This document shows, piece after piece, positions 20,523 to 31,033 of a DNA stretch of 64,000 nt (within the stretch, counting starts at the first letter, position 1; every line of letters begins with the position of its first letter). The stretch is from positions 3,224,001-3,288,000 of the forward strand of contig NZ_AP027291.1 of assembly GCF_030295745.1 (NCBI RefSeq). Reading direction: 5' to 3'. This stretch comes from Mycolicibacterium sp. TUM20985. GTDB taxonomy: Bacteria; Actinomycetota; Actinomycetes; Mycobacteriales; Mycobacteriaceae. Made by a program: the position numbers and the translations under genes. Below the pieces are notes generated by a model. The model searched no databases, was not told the DNA's origin, and saw only the letters and a program-made list of their open reading frames with translations.

Positions 20523-22616
20523 GTGACCACAGTGGAAGACATTTCCGCCCTTACCCGCCCACACCACCCGGACGACTGGGCCGATGTCGATTCCGTCGCC
20601 GTCGACACGGTGCGCGTGCTGGCCGCCGACGCGGTACAGAAGGTGGGCAACGGCCACCCCGGTACCGCGATGAGCCTGGCGCCATTGGCGTACACGCTGT
20701 TCCAGCGTCAGATGAGGCATGACCCGTCGGACGTGCACTGGCTGGGCCGGGACCGGTTCGTGCTGTCCTGCGGCCACAGCAGCCTGACCCTGTACCTCCA
20801 GCTCTACCTAGGCGGTTTCGGGCTGGAGCTCGAGGACATCGAAGCGCTGCGGACGTTCAAGTCCAAGACGCCGGGCCACCCCGAGTTCCGCCACACCAAG
20901 GGTGTGGAGATCACTACCGGCCCGCTGGGACAGGGCTTGGCCTCCGCGGTCGGCATGGCGATGGCGTCGCGCTACGAACGCGGTCTCTTCGACCCCGACG
21001 CGGCGCCGGGCACCAGCCCCTTCGACCACTTCATCTTCGTGATCGCCTCGGACGGCGACATGGAGGAAGGCATCACCAGCGAGGCCAGCTCACTGGCGGG
21101 CACCCAGCAACTCGGCAACCTGATCGTGTTCTACGACAAGAACCAGATCTCGATCGAGCACGACACCAACATCGCCCTCTCGGAGGACGTGCCTGCCCGG
21201 TACCGCGCCTACGGCTGGCACGTGCAGGAGGTCGAGGGCGGCGAGAACGTCACCGGCATCGAGGAGGCCATCGCCGCGGCGAAGGCCGTCACCGACAAGC
21301 CGTCGTTCATCGCGGTGCGCACGATCATCGGCTATCCGGCGCCCACCAAGATGAACACGGGCGGCGTGCACGGCTCGGCGCTGGGCGACGACGAGGTGGC
21401 CGCCACGAAGAAGGTGCTCGGCTTCGATCCGGAGAAGAAGTTCGAGGTGCGCGACGAGGTCATCGAGCACACCCGCAAGTTGGTCGAGCGCGGCCGCGAG
21501 GCCCACGAGAAGTGGCAGCCCGAGTTCGACGCGTGGGCCGAGCGCGAGCCAGAGCGCAAGAAATTGCTCGATCGGCTGATCGCCGAAGAGCTGCCCGACG
21601 GTTGGGACGCCGACATCACGTACTGGGAGCCGGGCTCCAAGTCGGTCGCCACCCGAGCCGCCTTCGGCCAGGTGCTCAACGACGTCGCGCCGAAGCTGCC
21701 CGAACTGTGGGGCGGCTCGGCCGATCTCGCCGGAAGCAACAACACCACCATCAAGGACGTGAAGTCGTTCGGTCCGCCGTCCATCTCCACGGAGGACTTC
21801 AAGGCGGACTGGTACGGCCGCGTGCTGCACTTCGGCATTCGCGAGCACGCGATGGGATCGATCCTCTCCGGCATCGTGCTGCACGGGCCCACGCGCGCGT
21901 TCGGCGGAACGTTCCTGCAGTTCTCGGACTACATGCGGCCCGCCGTGCGACTGGCGTCGCTGATGGACATCGACACCATCTACATCTGGACCCACGACTC
22001 CATCGGCCTCGGCGAGGACGGACCCACCCATCAGCCGATCGAGCACCTGGCTGCGCTTCGGGCCATCCCCAACCTGTCGGTGGTGCGCCCGGGCGATCCG
22101 AATGAGACGGCGTACGCGTGGCGCAGCATCATCGCGCGCGGCAACGGCAGTGGTCCCGTCGGTTTCATCCTGACCCGGCAGGGCATCCCGGTGCTGGAGG
22201 GCACGAACTTCGAAGGGGTGTCGAGGGGCGGCTATGTCCTCGGCGGGGGCACACCCGCCGACGATGCGGACGTCATCATCATCGGCACCGGCTCGGAACT
22301 GCAATTGGCGGTGGAGGCGAAGAAGTTGTTGGCGGAGAAGGACATCAACGCGTACGTCGTCTCGATGCCGTGCGTCGAGTGGTTCGAGAGCCAGCCCAAG
22401 GAGTATCGCGACAGCGTGCTGCCACCCGAGGTGTCGGCGCGCGTCGCGGTCGAGGCTGCCGTCGCGCAGAGCTGGCACAAGCTGGTCGGCGACACCGGCG
22501 AGATCGTCTCGATCGAGCACTATGGCGAGTCGGCGGACGACAAGACGTTGTTCCGCGAGTTCGGCTTCACGCCGGAGGCCGTCGCCGCGGCCGCCGAACG
22601 ATCACTCGACAACTAA
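20523..22616 (+). CDS. tkt: Transketolase
   Basis: A 697-residue thiamine-diphosphate enzyme of the non-oxidative pentose phosphate pathway. It has [14 protein letters not shown] with the catalytic His45, the TPP-binding motif [13 protein letters not shown] through [13 protein letters not shown], and the pyrimidine-domain motif [13 protein letters not shown]. Length is normal. GTG 20523 has CGAGGAG about 8 bases upstream. It opens the operon tkt-tal-zwf-opcA-pgl; the tal start follows 8 bases after its stop. Confidence 0.98.
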   Translation: MTTVEDISALTRPHHPDDWADVDSVAVDTVRVLAADAVQKVGNGHPGTAMSLAPLAYTLFQRQMRHDPSDVHWLGRDRFVLSCGHSSLTLYLQLYLGGFGLELEDIEALRTFKSKTPGHPEFRHTKGVEITTGPLGQGLASAVGMAMASRYERGLFDPDAAPGTSPFDHFIFVIASDGDMEEGITSEASSLAGTQQLGNLIVFYDKNQISIEHDTNIALSEDVPARYRAYGWHVQEVEGGENVTGIEEAIAAAKAVTDKPSFIAVRTIIGYPAPTKMNTGGVHGSALGDDEVAATKKVLGFDPEKKFEVRDEVIEHTRKLVERGREAHEKWQPEFDAWAEREPERKKLLDRLIAEELPDGWDADITYWEPGSKSVATRAAFGQVLNDVAPKLPELWGGSADLAGSNNTTIKDVKSFGPPSISTEDFKADWYGRVLHFGIREHAMGSILSGIVLHGPTRAFGGTFLQFSDYMRPAVRLASLMDIDTIYIWTHDSIGLGEDGPTHQPIEHLAALRAIPNLSVVRPGDPNETAYAWRSIIARGNGSGPVGFILTRQGIPVLEGTNFEGVSRGGYVLGGGTPADDADVIIIGTGSELQLAVEAKKLLAEKDINAYVVSMPCVEWFESQPKEYRDSVLPPEVSARVAVEAAVAQSWHKLVGDTGEIVSIEHYGESADDKTLFREFGFTPEAVAAAAERSLDN

Positions 22617-22624
22617 GGAGACTC

Positions 22625-23743
22625 ATGACTCAGAACTCGAACCTCGCGGCGCTGAGCGCCGAAGGCGTATCGGTATGGCTGGACGACTTGTCGCGTGAGC
22701 GGCTGCAGACCGGCAACCTGCAGAACCTGATCGATACCAAGAGCGTGGTGGGCGTCACCACCAACCCGTCGATCTTCCAGGCCGCGCTGTCGAAGGGGGA
22801 CGCCTACGACGCGCAGGTCAAGGAACTCGCCGAACAGGGCGCCGACGTGGAGGCCACCATCCGGACGGTCACCACCGACGACGTCCGCAACGCGTGCGAT
22901 CTCTTGGCCAAGGCCTACGAAGCCTCCGACGGACTCGACGGGCGGGTGTCCATCGAGGTCGACCCGCGCATGGCGCGCGATCCCGACAAGACCATCCTTC
23001 AGGCCGTCGAACTGTGGAAGATCGTCGACCGGCCCAACCTGCTGATCAAGATCCCCGCCACCGAGGCGGGTCTGCCCGCGATCACCGCCGTGATCGCCGA
23101 GGGCATCTCGGTCAACGTCACGCTGATCTTCTCGGTCGAGCGGCACCGGTTGGTCATGGACGCCTACCTCGAGGGTCTGGAGAAGGCCAAGGAGGCCGGC
23201 CACGACCTCTCCAAGATCCACTCGGTGGCCTCGTTCTTCGTGTCTCGCGTCGACTCCGAGATCGACAAGCGACTCGAGGACATCGGCACCGAGGAGGCGC
23301 TGGAGCTGCGCGGTCAGGCCGGCGTCGCCAACGCCCGCCTCGCCTACGCCGCCTACCAGCAGGTGTTCGTGGGTGGCGAGCGCTACGCCAAGCTCTTCGC
23401 CGACGGCGCGCGGGTGCAGCGGCCGCTGTGGGCATCGACCGGCGTCAAGAATCCGGATTACTCCGACACCCTGTACGTCACCGAGCTGGTCGCCAAGAAC
23501 ACGGTGAACACCATGCCGGAGAAGACGATGGACGCCGTCGCCGATCACGGTGAGATCAAGGGCGACACGATCAGTGGCACCTCCGGCGCGGCGCAGATCC
23601 TCTTCGACCGGCTGGCCGCCATCGGCGTGGATCTGACCGACGTCTTTCTGACGCTGGAGAACGAAGGCGTCGACAAGTTCGAGAAGTCGTGGGGCGAGCT
23701 GCTCGAGGCGACCCAGGGTCAGCTGGACGAGAAGAAGTCCTGA
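22625..23743 (+). CDS. tal: Transaldolase
   Basis: A 372-residue transaldolase with the long actinobacterial form. It transfers a dihydroxyacetone unit between sugar phosphates. The Schiff-base lysine is Lys142 in [12 protein letters not shown], and [13 protein letters not shown] is the conserved N-terminal strand. The frame is open from 22118 inside tkt, but ATG 22625 has AAGGAG six bases upstream and begins the true N-terminus [10 protein letters not shown]. Second gene of the pentose phosphate operon. Confidence 0.97.
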   Translation: MTQNSNLAALSAEGVSVWLDDLSRERLQTGNLQNLIDTKSVVGVTTNPSIFQAALSKGDAYDAQVKELAEQGADVEATIRTVTTDDVRNACDLLAKAYEASDGLDGRVSIEVDPRMARDPDKTILQAVELWKIVDRPNLLIKIPATEAGLPAITAVIAEGISVNVTLIFSVERHRLVMDAYLEGLEKAKEAGHDLSKIHSVASFFVSRVDSEIDKRLEDIGTEEALELRGQAGVANARLAYAAYQQVFVGGERYAKLFADGARVQRPLWASTGVKNPDYSDTLYVTELVAKNTVNTMPEKTMDAVADHGEIKGDTISGTSGAAQILFDRLAAIGVDLTDVFLTLENEGVDKFEKSWGELLEATQGQLDEKKS

Positions 23744-23751
23744 GCCGACCC

Positions 23752-25296
23752 GTGGGCAGCACTGCGGCGGGCAAGGACTGGCAGAACCCGTTGCGCGACA
23801 AGCGGGACAAGCGCCTGCCCCGCATCGCCGGTCCGTGCGCGGTGGTGATCTTCGGGGTGACGGGAGACCTGGCCACCAAGAAGTTGATGCCGGCGATCTA
23901 CGACCTGGCGAACCGCGGCCTGCTGCCGCCCACGTTCTCGTTGATCGGATTCGCCCGGCGCGACTGGGCGGACCAGGACTTCGGCGACATCGTCTTCAAG
24001 GCGGTGCAGGCGCACGCCCGCACGCCGTTCCGCCAGGAGGTGTGGGACCGGCTGAACGAAGGCATCCGCTTCGTTCAGGGCGCCTTCGACGACGACGACG
24101 CGTTCGCCCGGCTGTCGGAGACGCTGGCGAAGCTCGACGCCGAGCGCGGCACGGGCGGCAATCACGCGTTCTACCTGTCGATTCCGCCGAACGCGTTTCC
24201 CATGGTGTGCGAGCAGCTCTCCAAGTCGGGGTTGGCCCGTCCCGACGGCGATCGGTGGAGCCGCGTCGTCATCGAGAAGCCGTTCGGCCACGATTTGGAC
24301 AGCGCGCAATCGCTGAACAAGGTGGTCAACAGCGTCTTTCCGGAGTCGTCGGTGTTCCGCATCGACCACTACCTGGGCAAGGAGACGGTGCAGAACATCC
24401 TGGCGCTGCGGTTCGCCAACCAGCTGTTCGACCCGATCTGGAACGCGCACTACGTGGACCACGTGCAGATCACCATGGCCGAGGACATCGGCTTGGGCGG
24501 GCGGGGCGGCTACTACGACGGAGTCGGCGCCGCCCGCGACGTCATCCAGAACCACCTCACCCAGTTGTTGGCGCTAACCGCCATGGAGGAACCCGTCAGC
24601 TTCAGTCCCGCCGAGCTGCAGGCCGAGAAGATCAAGGTTCTGTCGGCCACGCGATTGGCGGAACCGTTGGACGAGAACACTTCTCGCGGCCAGTACACGG
24701 CGGGCTGGCAGGGCGGCCAGAAGGTGGTCGGGCTCCTCGAGGAGGAGGGCTTCTCCCCTACGTCGACCACCGAGACCTTCGCAGCGATCGCTCTCGAGGT
24801 GGACACGCGGCGATGGGCCGGCGTGCCGTTCTATCTCCGAACCGGAAAGCGGCTCGGCCGAAGGGTGACCGAGATCGCGCTGGTGTTCAAGCGCGCCCCG
24901 CACCTGCCGTTCGATGCGACCATGACCGACGAGTTGGGCAAGAACGCCCTGGTGATCCGAGTGCAGCCAGACGAGGGCATCACGCTGCGATTCGGTTCAA
25001 AGGTGCCCGGCCACGCGATGGAAGTCCGTGACGTCAACATGGACTTCTCGTACGGCTCGGCGTTCGCCGAGGACTCCCCCGAGGCCTACGAGCGGCTGAT
25101 CCTCGACGTCCTGCTCGGCGAGCCATCACTGTTCCCGGTGAACCAGGAGGTCGAATTATCCTGGGAGATACTCGATCCCGCGCTGGAGTACTGGGCGTCA
25201 CACGGTAAACCCGACCCGTACGAATCGGGCGGCTGGGGGCCGGATTCGGCGTCGGAGATGCTCCGCCGGACCGGCCGGGAATGGCGGAGGCCCTAA
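23752..25296 (+). CDS. zwf: Glucose-6-phosphate 1-dehydrogenase
   Basis: A 514-residue enzyme, the same length as Zwf2 of M. tuberculosis. It oxidises glucose-6-phosphate and makes NADPH. The nucleotide loop is FGVTGDLATKK (residues 34-44) and the active-site signature is RIDHYLGKE. GTG 23752 lies 8 bases after the tal stop; the longer frame (from 23689) overlaps tal and lacks homology. The TAA stop abuts the opcA GTG. Activity of this subunit usually depends on OpcA. Confidence 0.97.
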   Translation: MGSTAAGKDWQNPLRDKRDKRLPRIAGPCAVVIFGVTGDLATKKLMPAIYDLANRGLLPPTFSLIGFARRDWADQDFGDIVFKAVQAHARTPFRQEVWDRLNEGIRFVQGAFDDDDAFARLSETLAKLDAERGTGGNHAFYLSIPPNAFPMVCEQLSKSGLARPDGDRWSRVVIEKPFGHDLDSAQSLNKVVNSVFPESSVFRIDHYLGKETVQNILALRFANQLFDPIWNAHYVDHVQITMAEDIGLGGRGGYYDGVGAARDVIQNHLTQLLALTAMEEPVSFSPAELQAEKIKVLSATRLAEPLDENTSRGQYTAGWQGGQKVVGLLEEEGFSPTSTTETFAAIALEVDTRRWAGVPFYLRTGKRLGRRVTEIALVFKRAPHLPFDATMTDELGKNALVIRVQPDEGITLRFGSKVPGHAMEVRDVNMDFSYGSAFAEDSPEAYERLILDVLLGEPSLFPVNQEVELSWEILDPALEYWASHGKPDPYESGGWGPDSASEMLRRTGREWRRP

Positions 25297-26211
25297 GTGA
25301 TCGTCGATCTCGAAGCCACCACCACCACGGCGGTCAACAAGAAGCTGGACGGCCTCCGCGAGGAGGGTGGCGCCTTCACGATGGCCCGTGTCCTCACGTT
25401 GGTCATCGCACCCGACAGTGAAGCCATCCTCGAGGAATCCATCGAGGCGGCCAACGCCGCGAGCCGCGAGCATCCCTGCCGGGTGATCGTGGTCCTTCCG
25501 GTCGATCGCGACGCCGCCGATCCCCAATTGGACGCGCAGATCAGGGTCGGGCACGACGCAGGTGCCGGCGAGGTGGTCGTGCTCAAGCTGCACGGCCCGC
25601 TCGCCGCGCACGCGAGCAGCGTCGTCACGCCGTTCCTGTTGCCGGACACTCCGGTGGTGGCGTGGTGGCCCGACGTGGCGCCCCGGGTACCTGCTCAGGA
25701 TCCCCTGGGCCAGTTGGCCATTCGGCGGATCACGGATGCCACCTACGGAACCGATCCGCTGGCCTGCATCAAGAGCCGGCTGGAGGGCTACACCGCAGGC
25801 GACACCGACCTGGCGTGGAGTCGGATCACCTACTGGCGCGCGATGCTGACCTCGGCGCTGGACCAGGGACCGCACGAGGACATCCAGTCCGCGCTGGTCT
25901 CGGGCCGCAAGGAGGAACCGGCCCTTGACATCCTCGCCGGGTGGCTGGCCAGCCGCATCGACGGTCCGGTGCAGCGCGCCGTCGGTGACCTCAAGGTCGA
26001 GATCGTGCGTGCCAGTGAGACGATCACGCTCAGCAGGCCGCAGAAGGGGGTGACGGCGACGTTGACCCGGACCGCGAAGCCGGAGGCCAAGCTTCCGTTG
26101 GCCCGCCGGGAGACTCGCGACTGTCTGGCCGAGGATCTTCGGAGGCTCGACGCCGACGAGATCTACCTCGCAGCACTACAGGGCATCGACAAGGTGGAGT
26201 ACCGGTCATGA
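25297..26211 (+). CDS. opcA: Glucose-6-phosphate dehydrogenase assembly protein OpcA
   Basis: A 304-residue OpcA, which activates and assembles glucose-6-phosphate dehydrogenase in actinobacteria and cyanobacteria. Recognisable segments are [18 protein letters not shown] at the N-terminus, [13 protein letters not shown] in the middle and [22 protein letters not shown] 25297 starts directly after the zwf TAA, and the pgl ATG overlaps the opcA stop (ATGA), so all three are tightly coupled. Confidence 0.96.
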   Translation: MIVDLEATTTTAVNKKLDGLREEGGAFTMARVLTLVIAPDSEAILEESIEAANAASREHPCRVIVVLPVDRDAADPQLDAQIRVGHDAGAGEVVVLKLHGPLAAHASSVVTPFLLPDTPVVAWWPDVAPRVPAQDPLGQLAIRRITDATYGTDPLACIKSRLEGYTAGDTDLAWSRITYWRAMLTSALDQGPHEDIQSALVSGRKEEPALDILAGWLASRIDGPVQRAVGDLKVEIVRASETITLSRPQKGVTATLTRTAKPEAKLPLARRETRDCLAEDLRRLDADEIYLAALQGIDKVEYRS

Positions 26212-26948
26212 GCGACAACGTCATCGAGACCTACGCAGATGCCGACGCCCTGGTGGCGGCGGCTGGCGATCGGCTGGTCATCGCGATGGCGGGGGCCATC
26301 GCCAAGCGTGGGGTCGCCTACGTCGTCCTCACGGGTGGCGGTACCGGCGTCAAGATGTTGAAGCACCTCAGGGACCACGGTGAGGCGGTCGACTGGTCGA
26401 TGGTGCACCTGTTCTGGGGTGACGACCGCTACGTCCCGGCCGACGACGACGACCGCAACGACAAGCAGGCCCGCGAGGCGCTGCTGGATCACATCGACAT
26501 CCCCGACGCCAACGTGCACGCCATGCCCGCCAGTGACGGTGAGTTCGGCGATGACATCGATGCTGCGGCGCTGGCCTACGAACAGGTGTTGGCCGCCAAC
26601 GCAATCGGCGGCGCACCCACCCCGGAGTTCGACGTGCACCTGCTCGGCATGGGCGGTGAAGGGCATGTCAACTCGCTCTTCCCGCACGCCGCGGCCACCC
26701 GGGAGACCGAACGCATGGTCGTGGGCGTGACCGATTCGCCCAAACCGCCCCCTCAGCGCATCACCCTGACGTTGCCCGCGGTCGTCAGGTCGCGTGAGGT
26801 GTGGCTGGTCGTCTCCGGTGCGGAGAAGGCCGAGGCGGTGGCGGCCGCGATCGGTGGGGCAGCAGCGGACGACGTGCCCGCCGCAGGCGCCGCCGGGCGC
26901 GACACGACGGTGTGGCTCCTCGACGAAGCGGCCGGCGCAGACCTGTAG
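26208..26948 (+). CDS. pgl: 6-phosphogluconolactonase
   Basis: A 246-residue lactonase (DevB type) that hydrolyses the product of Zwf. Motifs are [13 protein letters not shown] near residue 45, [19 protein letters not shown], and [16 protein letters not shown] with the catalytic region. It belongs to the NagB/RpiA fold. ATG 26208 overlaps the opcA stop codon. It closes the oxidative pentose phosphate set. Confidence 0.97.
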   Translation: MSDNVIETYADADALVAAAGDRLVIAMAGAIAKRGVAYVVLTGGGTGVKMLKHLRDHGEAVDWSMVHLFWGDDRYVPADDDDRNDKQAREALLDHIDIPDANVHAMPASDGEFGDDIDAAALAYEQVLAANAIGGAPTPEFDVHLLGMGGEGHVNSLFPHAAATRETERMVVGVTDSPKPPPQRITLTLPAVVRSREVWLVVSGAEKAEAVAAAIGGAAADDVPAAGAAGRDTTVWLLDEAAGADL

Positions 26949-26955
26949 CAACCGC

Positions 26956-26961
26956 CATACT
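26956..26961 (+). promoter_or_regulatory. Candidate -10 element before the small helical protein
   Basis: CATACT stands seven bases before ATG 26969. The following gene may therefore have its own near-leaderless transcript apart from the pentose phosphate operon. No -35 hexamer is evident. Confidence 0.3.
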
Positions 26962-26968
26962 GATCCTC

Positions 26969-27370
26969 ATGGCAGACGAAGGGGTCGGTCCCGGCGCCGC
27001 AGGCGGTCGAGGACGGAGTCGCACGGCCACCGGTCGGCAGCGCATCAGGACCCTGACCCAGGCCGCGCTCAACGCCGACGTCACCGTCGAGCAGGTCGAC
27101 ACCTTGCTGACCGCACTCGGTGAGACGCTGCACGATCTCGACAAGTCCACCAGCGGGCTGGACACCACGCTGGAGCGCTTCAACGAGACCATCACCCGCA
27201 TCGACGAATTGGCGCCACGACTCATTGGAGTCGTGGAACGCCTCGAGGCGATCGTCGACCGGGTGGAACGCATCGTGGGCATCGGTGAGTCGGTGATGGC
27301 ACCGTGGTCCGCGACGGAGCATGCGGTGCGGGGCGCACTGAACGCGGTGCGCAGGAGCACCGGTCTGTGA
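26969..27370 (+). CDS. Small conserved helical protein (Rv1444c-like)
   Basis: A 133-residue protein of unknown function found after pgl in mycobacteria. It has a basic, Gly/Arg-rich N-terminus (about 30 residues), then a long amphipathic region with heptad-like spacing (VDTLLTALGETLHDLDKSTSGLDTTLERFNET, given here in part as LLTALGETLHDLDKS) that looks like a coiled coil or helical bundle. The frame is open from 26801 inside pgl, but ATG 26969 is where the protein-like sequence begins. No enzymatic motif is seen. Confidence 0.82.
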   Translation: MADEGVGPGAAGGRGRSRTATGRQRIRTLTQAALNADVTVEQVDTLLTALGETLHDLDKSTSGLDTTLERFNETITRIDELAPRLIGVVERLEAIVDRVERIVGIGESVMAPWSATEHAVRGALNAVRRSTGL

Positions 27371-27383
27371 GCGGCCAGGCCTA

Positions 27384-28667
27384 GTGCCCGGCCCACTGGA
27401 CGTACTGCCCGTGGCCCACGGCGTGGGGCTGCCCTGGGACGTGCCGGTCGACGACGCGGTCGCGGTGATCGCGACCGCCCGTGCGGCCTGCGGCGACTCG
27501 TTCGTGCTGCGCAGCGGCGGCGACTACCTGTTCACCTTCTCCCCGGTCGGGGTCGAGTCGTTCTATGCGCTACCCGAGGATGTGGCCAGCAAGGGACTCG
27601 CGGACTACCTGATGTTGCGCCGCAAGCTGCCCGACGAGGTGTTCGCCGGCCGTCGGGTACTGCCCGGCTCGCTGTTCCGTCGCGATGACGTGTCGTCGTA
27701 TCTGACCAACCTCGACCACGCCCTGGATGCGACCGAGGCCGAGCTTGGCGAGCGGGGCACGCTCGAGCTCTTCGCGCTGACCCGGCGGCTGGGCCACCGC
27801 ATGGGACTGGCCTCCTGGGCGGGCCCCGGCTGCGCCGACGGCGAGGCCTTCGAACGGCTGGTACGCGCGTTCGACGTCCTCGACGGGTCGGACGCGTTCG
27901 TCCATCCCGATGCCATGGCGGCGGTGGCGGCGTCAGATCAGCGCGCCGAGCGCGCCGCCCTCGAGGAGGTGGCCGTGGTACTGGAAGATGCCGTGCGGCA
28001 GCATGATCCGGAGGCCAGCCCCGGCGGAGGGCTCTTCGACCGAATCGTCGACGCATGGGCGTCGGAGGCCGGCGAGGTCCGCCGTCGCGGTATCGCGATG
28101 GACGTCGCGCTCATCCACATCGCCTCGATGTCCAACCTGATGGCCGCGCTGGGCTGGGCGATCGTCGACCTGCTCGAACATCCCGACCAGCTCCGCGAGG
28201 TCACCGCGGGCGACGGAGCCCTCGCGCAGCGCTGCGCCCTGGAGAGCACGCGGCTGGCGCAGCGGTCGATCATGGCCCGTGCCGTGGTGCAGTCGGTTTC
28301 CTTCGATACCGGCGCGGGTGTCGTCGACGTCCCCCCGGGGTGGACCATCGCCACCCTGCTGCCGCTTCTCAACACGTCCGCGGCCGCCGGCCTCGAGGTC
28401 TGGGAACCTGCGCGCTGGCACCGGCACCGTCTGGCCGACACCTCCGCGTTGGCCTCTCCCCTACTGGTCACCGCCTTCGGGCACGGCAAGCACTCCTGCC
28501 CGGCCCAACCGTTCTCACTGGCCGCGATGACGATGGCGATGACGCGCCTGCTCGGCCGGTACGCAATGACGCCTGGATGGACGCATTACCCGCGCCCGGT
28601 GCCCGCCCAGATCGGCGGAGTGGCGAGATCCGCCGACTCCTGCCGAGTGGACTACGTGCGGCGCTGA
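27384..28667 (+). CDS. Atypical cytochrome P450
   Basis: A 427-residue haem-thiolate protein. The Cys-loop reads FGHGKHSCPAQPFSL, with ligand Cys372 but Ala in place of the usual Gly two residues later. The ExxR motif is probably ESTR (about residue 290). The I-helix position that normally reads AGxDT is here ASMSN, so the conserved acid/threonine pair for oxygen activation is missing. It may use a different proton route or act on peroxides; the substrate is unknown. GTG 27384 lies 13 bases after the preceding gene. An SDR gene follows 44 bases downstream, suggesting paired oxidation of an alcohol or ketone. Confidence 0.85.
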   Translation: MPGPLDVLPVAHGVGLPWDVPVDDAVAVIATARAACGDSFVLRSGGDYLFTFSPVGVESFYALPEDVASKGLADYLMLRRKLPDEVFAGRRVLPGSLFRRDDVSSYLTNLDHALDATEAELGERGTLELFALTRRLGHRMGLASWAGPGCADGEAFERLVRAFDVLDGSDAFVHPDAMAAVAASDQRAERAALEEVAVVLEDAVRQHDPEASPGGGLFDRIVDAWASEAGEVRRRGIAMDVALIHIASMSNLMAALGWAIVDLLEHPDQLREVTAGDGALAQRCALESTRLAQRSIMARAVVQSVSFDTGAGVVDVPPGWTIATLLPLLNTSAAAGLEVWEPARWHRHRLADTSALASPLLVTAFGHGKHSCPAQPFSLAAMTMAMTRLLGRYAMTPGWTHYPRPVPAQIGGVARSADSCRVDYVRR

Positions 28668-28699
28668 ATTCGCGGGCCCGCCCCTGTATTCCGACCCTC

Positions 28700-28705
28700 T
28701 ATATT
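28700..28705 (+). promoter_or_regulatory. Candidate -10 element of the plus-strand SDR (leaderless)
   Basis: TATATT (five of six matches to TATAAT) lies six bases before ATG 28712. This suggests the SDR has its own leaderless transcript in addition to any read-through from the P450 gene. Confidence 0.5.
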
Positions 28706-28711
28706 CAAGCG

Positions 28712-29521
28712 ATGTCCATCGCCCCGTCCGACATCCTGCTCACTGATCGCGTCGCCGTGGTGACCGGCGGCGGCGCGGGAATCGGGCGCGGTATCGCCGC
28801 GGGCCTGGCTGCCTTCGGAGCGAAGGTGGCCATCTGGGAGCGCGACCCCGCCACGTGCGCAGCGGCGGCCGAGGAGATCGGCGCCCTCGGCGTCGTCACC
28901 GACGTCCGCGAGAGCGACCAGGTCGACGAGGCGCTGACCCGGACGGCGGCCCAGCTCGGGACCGTGACGATCCTGGTGAACAACGCTGGCGGGGTGTTCA
29001 ACTCGCCAATCCTCGACACCAGTGAGAACGGGTGGGACGCCCTCTACCGCGCCAATCTGCGGCACGTGCTGCTGTGCACCCAACGCGTGGCCCGGGGTAT
29101 CGTCGGCGCCCGACTCTCGGGCAGTGTCATCAGCGTCACCTCGATCGAAGGCGTCCGGGCCGCGCCGGGTTACGCGGCCTATGCCGCGGCCAAGGCCGGG
29201 GTGATCAACTACACCAAGACCGCGGCCCTCGAATTGGCCCCGCACGGTATCCGGGTGAACGCGCTGGCGCCCGACATCACGTTGACCGAGGGGCTCGCGC
29301 AGCTGGCTCCGCCCGGGGCAGAGCAGCGCTTCGGTGCCACCGTGCCGATGGGCCGCGCTGGTCACGTCGACGAGATGGCCCGCGCTGCAGTCTTTCTGGC
29401 TTCCGACATGTCGAGCTACCTCACCGGTCAGACCCTCCACGTAGACGGTGGAACCGATGCCGCGGGCGGCTGGTATCACCACCCCGAGACCGGCGTCTAC
29501 GTGCTCGGACCGAGCAGCTGA
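28712..29521 (+). CDS. Short-chain dehydrogenase/reductase
   Basis: A 269-residue classical SDR. The cofactor loop is VTGGGAGIGRGIA, the structural motif is LVNNAGG, and the catalytic set is Ser in SVTSIEG with YAAAK. It is likely an NAD(H)- or NADP(H)-linked alcohol/ketone oxidoreductase of unknown substrate. The frame is open from 28055 within the P450 gene, but ATG 28712 is the true start by homology. It is convergent with a second SDR, with 4 bases between the stops. Confidence 0.93.
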   Translation: MSIAPSDILLTDRVAVVTGGGAGIGRGIAAGLAAFGAKVAIWERDPATCAAAAEEIGALGVVTDVRESDQVDEALTRTAAQLGTVTILVNNAGGVFNSPILDTSENGWDALYRANLRHVLLCTQRVARGIVGARLSGSVISVTSIEGVRAAPGYAAYAAAKAGVINYTKTAALELAPHGIRVNALAPDITLTEGLAQLAPPGAEQRFGATVPMGRAGHVDEMARAAVFLASDMSSYLTGQTLHVDGGTDAAGGWYHHPETGVYVLGPSS

Positions 29522-29525
29522 GGAC

Positions 29526-30329
29526 TCAGACGAAGTCCGATCCACCGTCCACGTTGACGGTGGCGCCGGTGACGTAGCCGTTGCGGCGGGACACCAGATA
29601 CGTCGTGACCGAGGCGATCTCCTCGGGCAACCCCGCCCTGCCGAGGTCGCACGGCTGGTGAAAGTTGTTCTCTATCCACGTCATCACGTCCACCGGGTTG
29701 GTGGCGTCGAGCCCGTCAATGGCGAGGATGTCCTTGAGGTTCTCGGTGAAACTGGCCGTTACGATGGTGCCGGGGCACACGCAGTTGACGAGGATGCCGT
29801 CCTTGGCAAGGCTTTTCGACAGGTTCTTGGTGACACTGCTCAGCGCAGTCTTCGACGCGGTGTAGGCGACGATCCGGGGGCTCTGCCGCTGGATCGAATG
29901 CGCGGACAACGTCACGATGCGCGCCCACTCCGCCGACCGCAGCATCGGCAGTGCGGCCCGGACCGACCGGACCCCCGACATGGTGCCGAGCGCGAACGCC
30001 GCGTCCCAGTCGTCGTCACCCATCTCCTCGAAGTAGCCGTCGCTTGGGCCGATGGTATGGACGAGGCTGTTGAGTTCGCCCCAACGATCGGCGACTTCGG
30101 CGAAACCCGCGGAGATGGACTCGGCGTCGGCCATGTCGACGCTGATCCCGCACGCGTCGGGCGCCCCCGCGGCGAACAGCGACTCCACCGCCGAGTCGAG
30201 CGCAGCCCGCCCTCTCGCCATCACCGCAACGCGAGCGCCCTCGGCGGCCAGCGTCTGGGCGATCGCCAACCCCATACCCTTGCTGCCGCCGGTCACCACT
30301 GCCGCCGCGCCCGCTAGTCCCAGATCCAT
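29526..30329 (-). CDS. Short-chain dehydrogenase/reductase
   Basis: A 267-residue SDR with cofactor loop VTGGSKGMGLAIA, catalytic Ser in LSAHSIQRQ and YTASK. The usual NNAG motif is changed to HTIG (SLVHTIGPSD), which is uncommon. Last gene of a minus-strand operon DUF1214 protein - sulfotransferase - TetR - SDR. The frame is open to 30398, but homology starts at MDLGLAGAAAVVTGG, giving ATG 30329, ten bases after the TetR stop. Substrate unknown. Confidence 0.92.
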   Translation of the reverse strand: MDLGLAGAAAVVTGGSKGMGLAIAQTLAAEGARVAVMARGRAALDSAVESLFAAGAPDACGISVDMADAESISAGFAEVADRWGELNSLVHTIGPSDGYFEEMGDDDWDAAFALGTMSGVRSVRAALPMLRSAEWARIVTLSAHSIQRQSPRIVAYTASKTALSSVTKNLSKSLAKDGILVNCVCPGTIVTASFTENLKDILAIDGLDATNPVDVMTWIENNFHQPCDLGRAGLPEEIASVTTYLVSRRNGYVTGATVNVDGGSDFV

Positions 30330-30339
30330 GCTTCTCCCG

Positions 30340-31023
30340 CTATCCGTGCGGCCGCGTCGCGGCGAGGTGGGTGGTGCTCTCGTCGAGAACGTCGGCAATG
30401 GACTCCGGTGCCACGCCGAGACCGCGAAGGCAGAAGGTCAGCACCGTCCTGCGCACCTCGCGGCGGTCTTGATCGCCGCTCGCCCACTGTTTTTCGACGC
30501 TCGACCACAGCGCGCCATGGATCGAGAGAGCGTGGGCGGCGGGTTCGACGTCGGTGAAGCTGCCCAGTAGCAGGCCCCGCGCAAGCTCATCGATCAACGG
30601 TGCCATGATCTCGGCGTACGCGGCGCCGACGACTTCCGGGGCGGCGAACATCTGCGACTGCGCCTCGAGGGACATCTGCCGCAGATCAGACTCGATTCGT
30701 TCGTCGAATGCCAGATCCAAGCGCCCGTCGATCCATGCGACGACGGCGTCGATCGGGTCCGAGCTGGTGGCCATCCGCTCCCTCAGCCTGCGGGTCTCGG
30801 CGCGTGCCATGTCGAGGAACACGGCCGACACCAGCTGGTCCTTGGAGTCGAAGTGGCGGTAGAACGCCCGTGTGCCGATGCCCGCGCCGGTCAGCACCTG
30901 CGCGACGCTCACACCCCGGACGCCCTCCTCGCGGACGACCGTCGCCGCGGCGGCGATGATGGCCTTGCGAACCCTGGGGTCGGGGTCCAGCCGGCGAGAC
31001 GACCGCGAGGCATCCTCCGTCAT
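30340..31023 (-). CDS. TetR-family regulator of the sulfotransferase operon
   Basis: A 227-residue TetR protein. The HTH is in VSVAQVLTGAGIGTRAFYRHFDSKDQLV (about residues 32-62; 20 residues of it: VAQVLTGAGIGTRAFYRHFD). The C-terminal domain would bind an unknown, probably hydrophobic, ligand. It lies inside the operon it most likely controls. A 17-bp palindrome just downstream of the operon promoter (33458-33474) is the natural operator. ATG 31023 is chosen over the longer frame because the latter overlaps the sulfotransferase gene. Confidence 0.9.
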   Translation of the reverse strand: MTEDASRSSRRLDPDPRVRKAIIAAAATVVREEGVRGVSVAQVLTGAGIGTRAFYRHFDSKDQLVSAVFLDMARAETRRLRERMATSSDPIDAVVAWIDGRLDLAFDERIESDLRQMSLEAQSQMFAAPEVVGAAYAEIMAPLIDELARGLLLGSFTDVEPAAHALSIHGALWSSVEKQWASGDQDRREVRRTVLTFCLRGLGVAPESIADVLDESTTHLAATRPHG

Positions 31024-31033
31024 GGCCTGTCCA

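Noticed and set aside
21090-22520. 476-codon open frame on the minus strand
   Set aside because: Antisense shadow of transketolase without recognisable domains.
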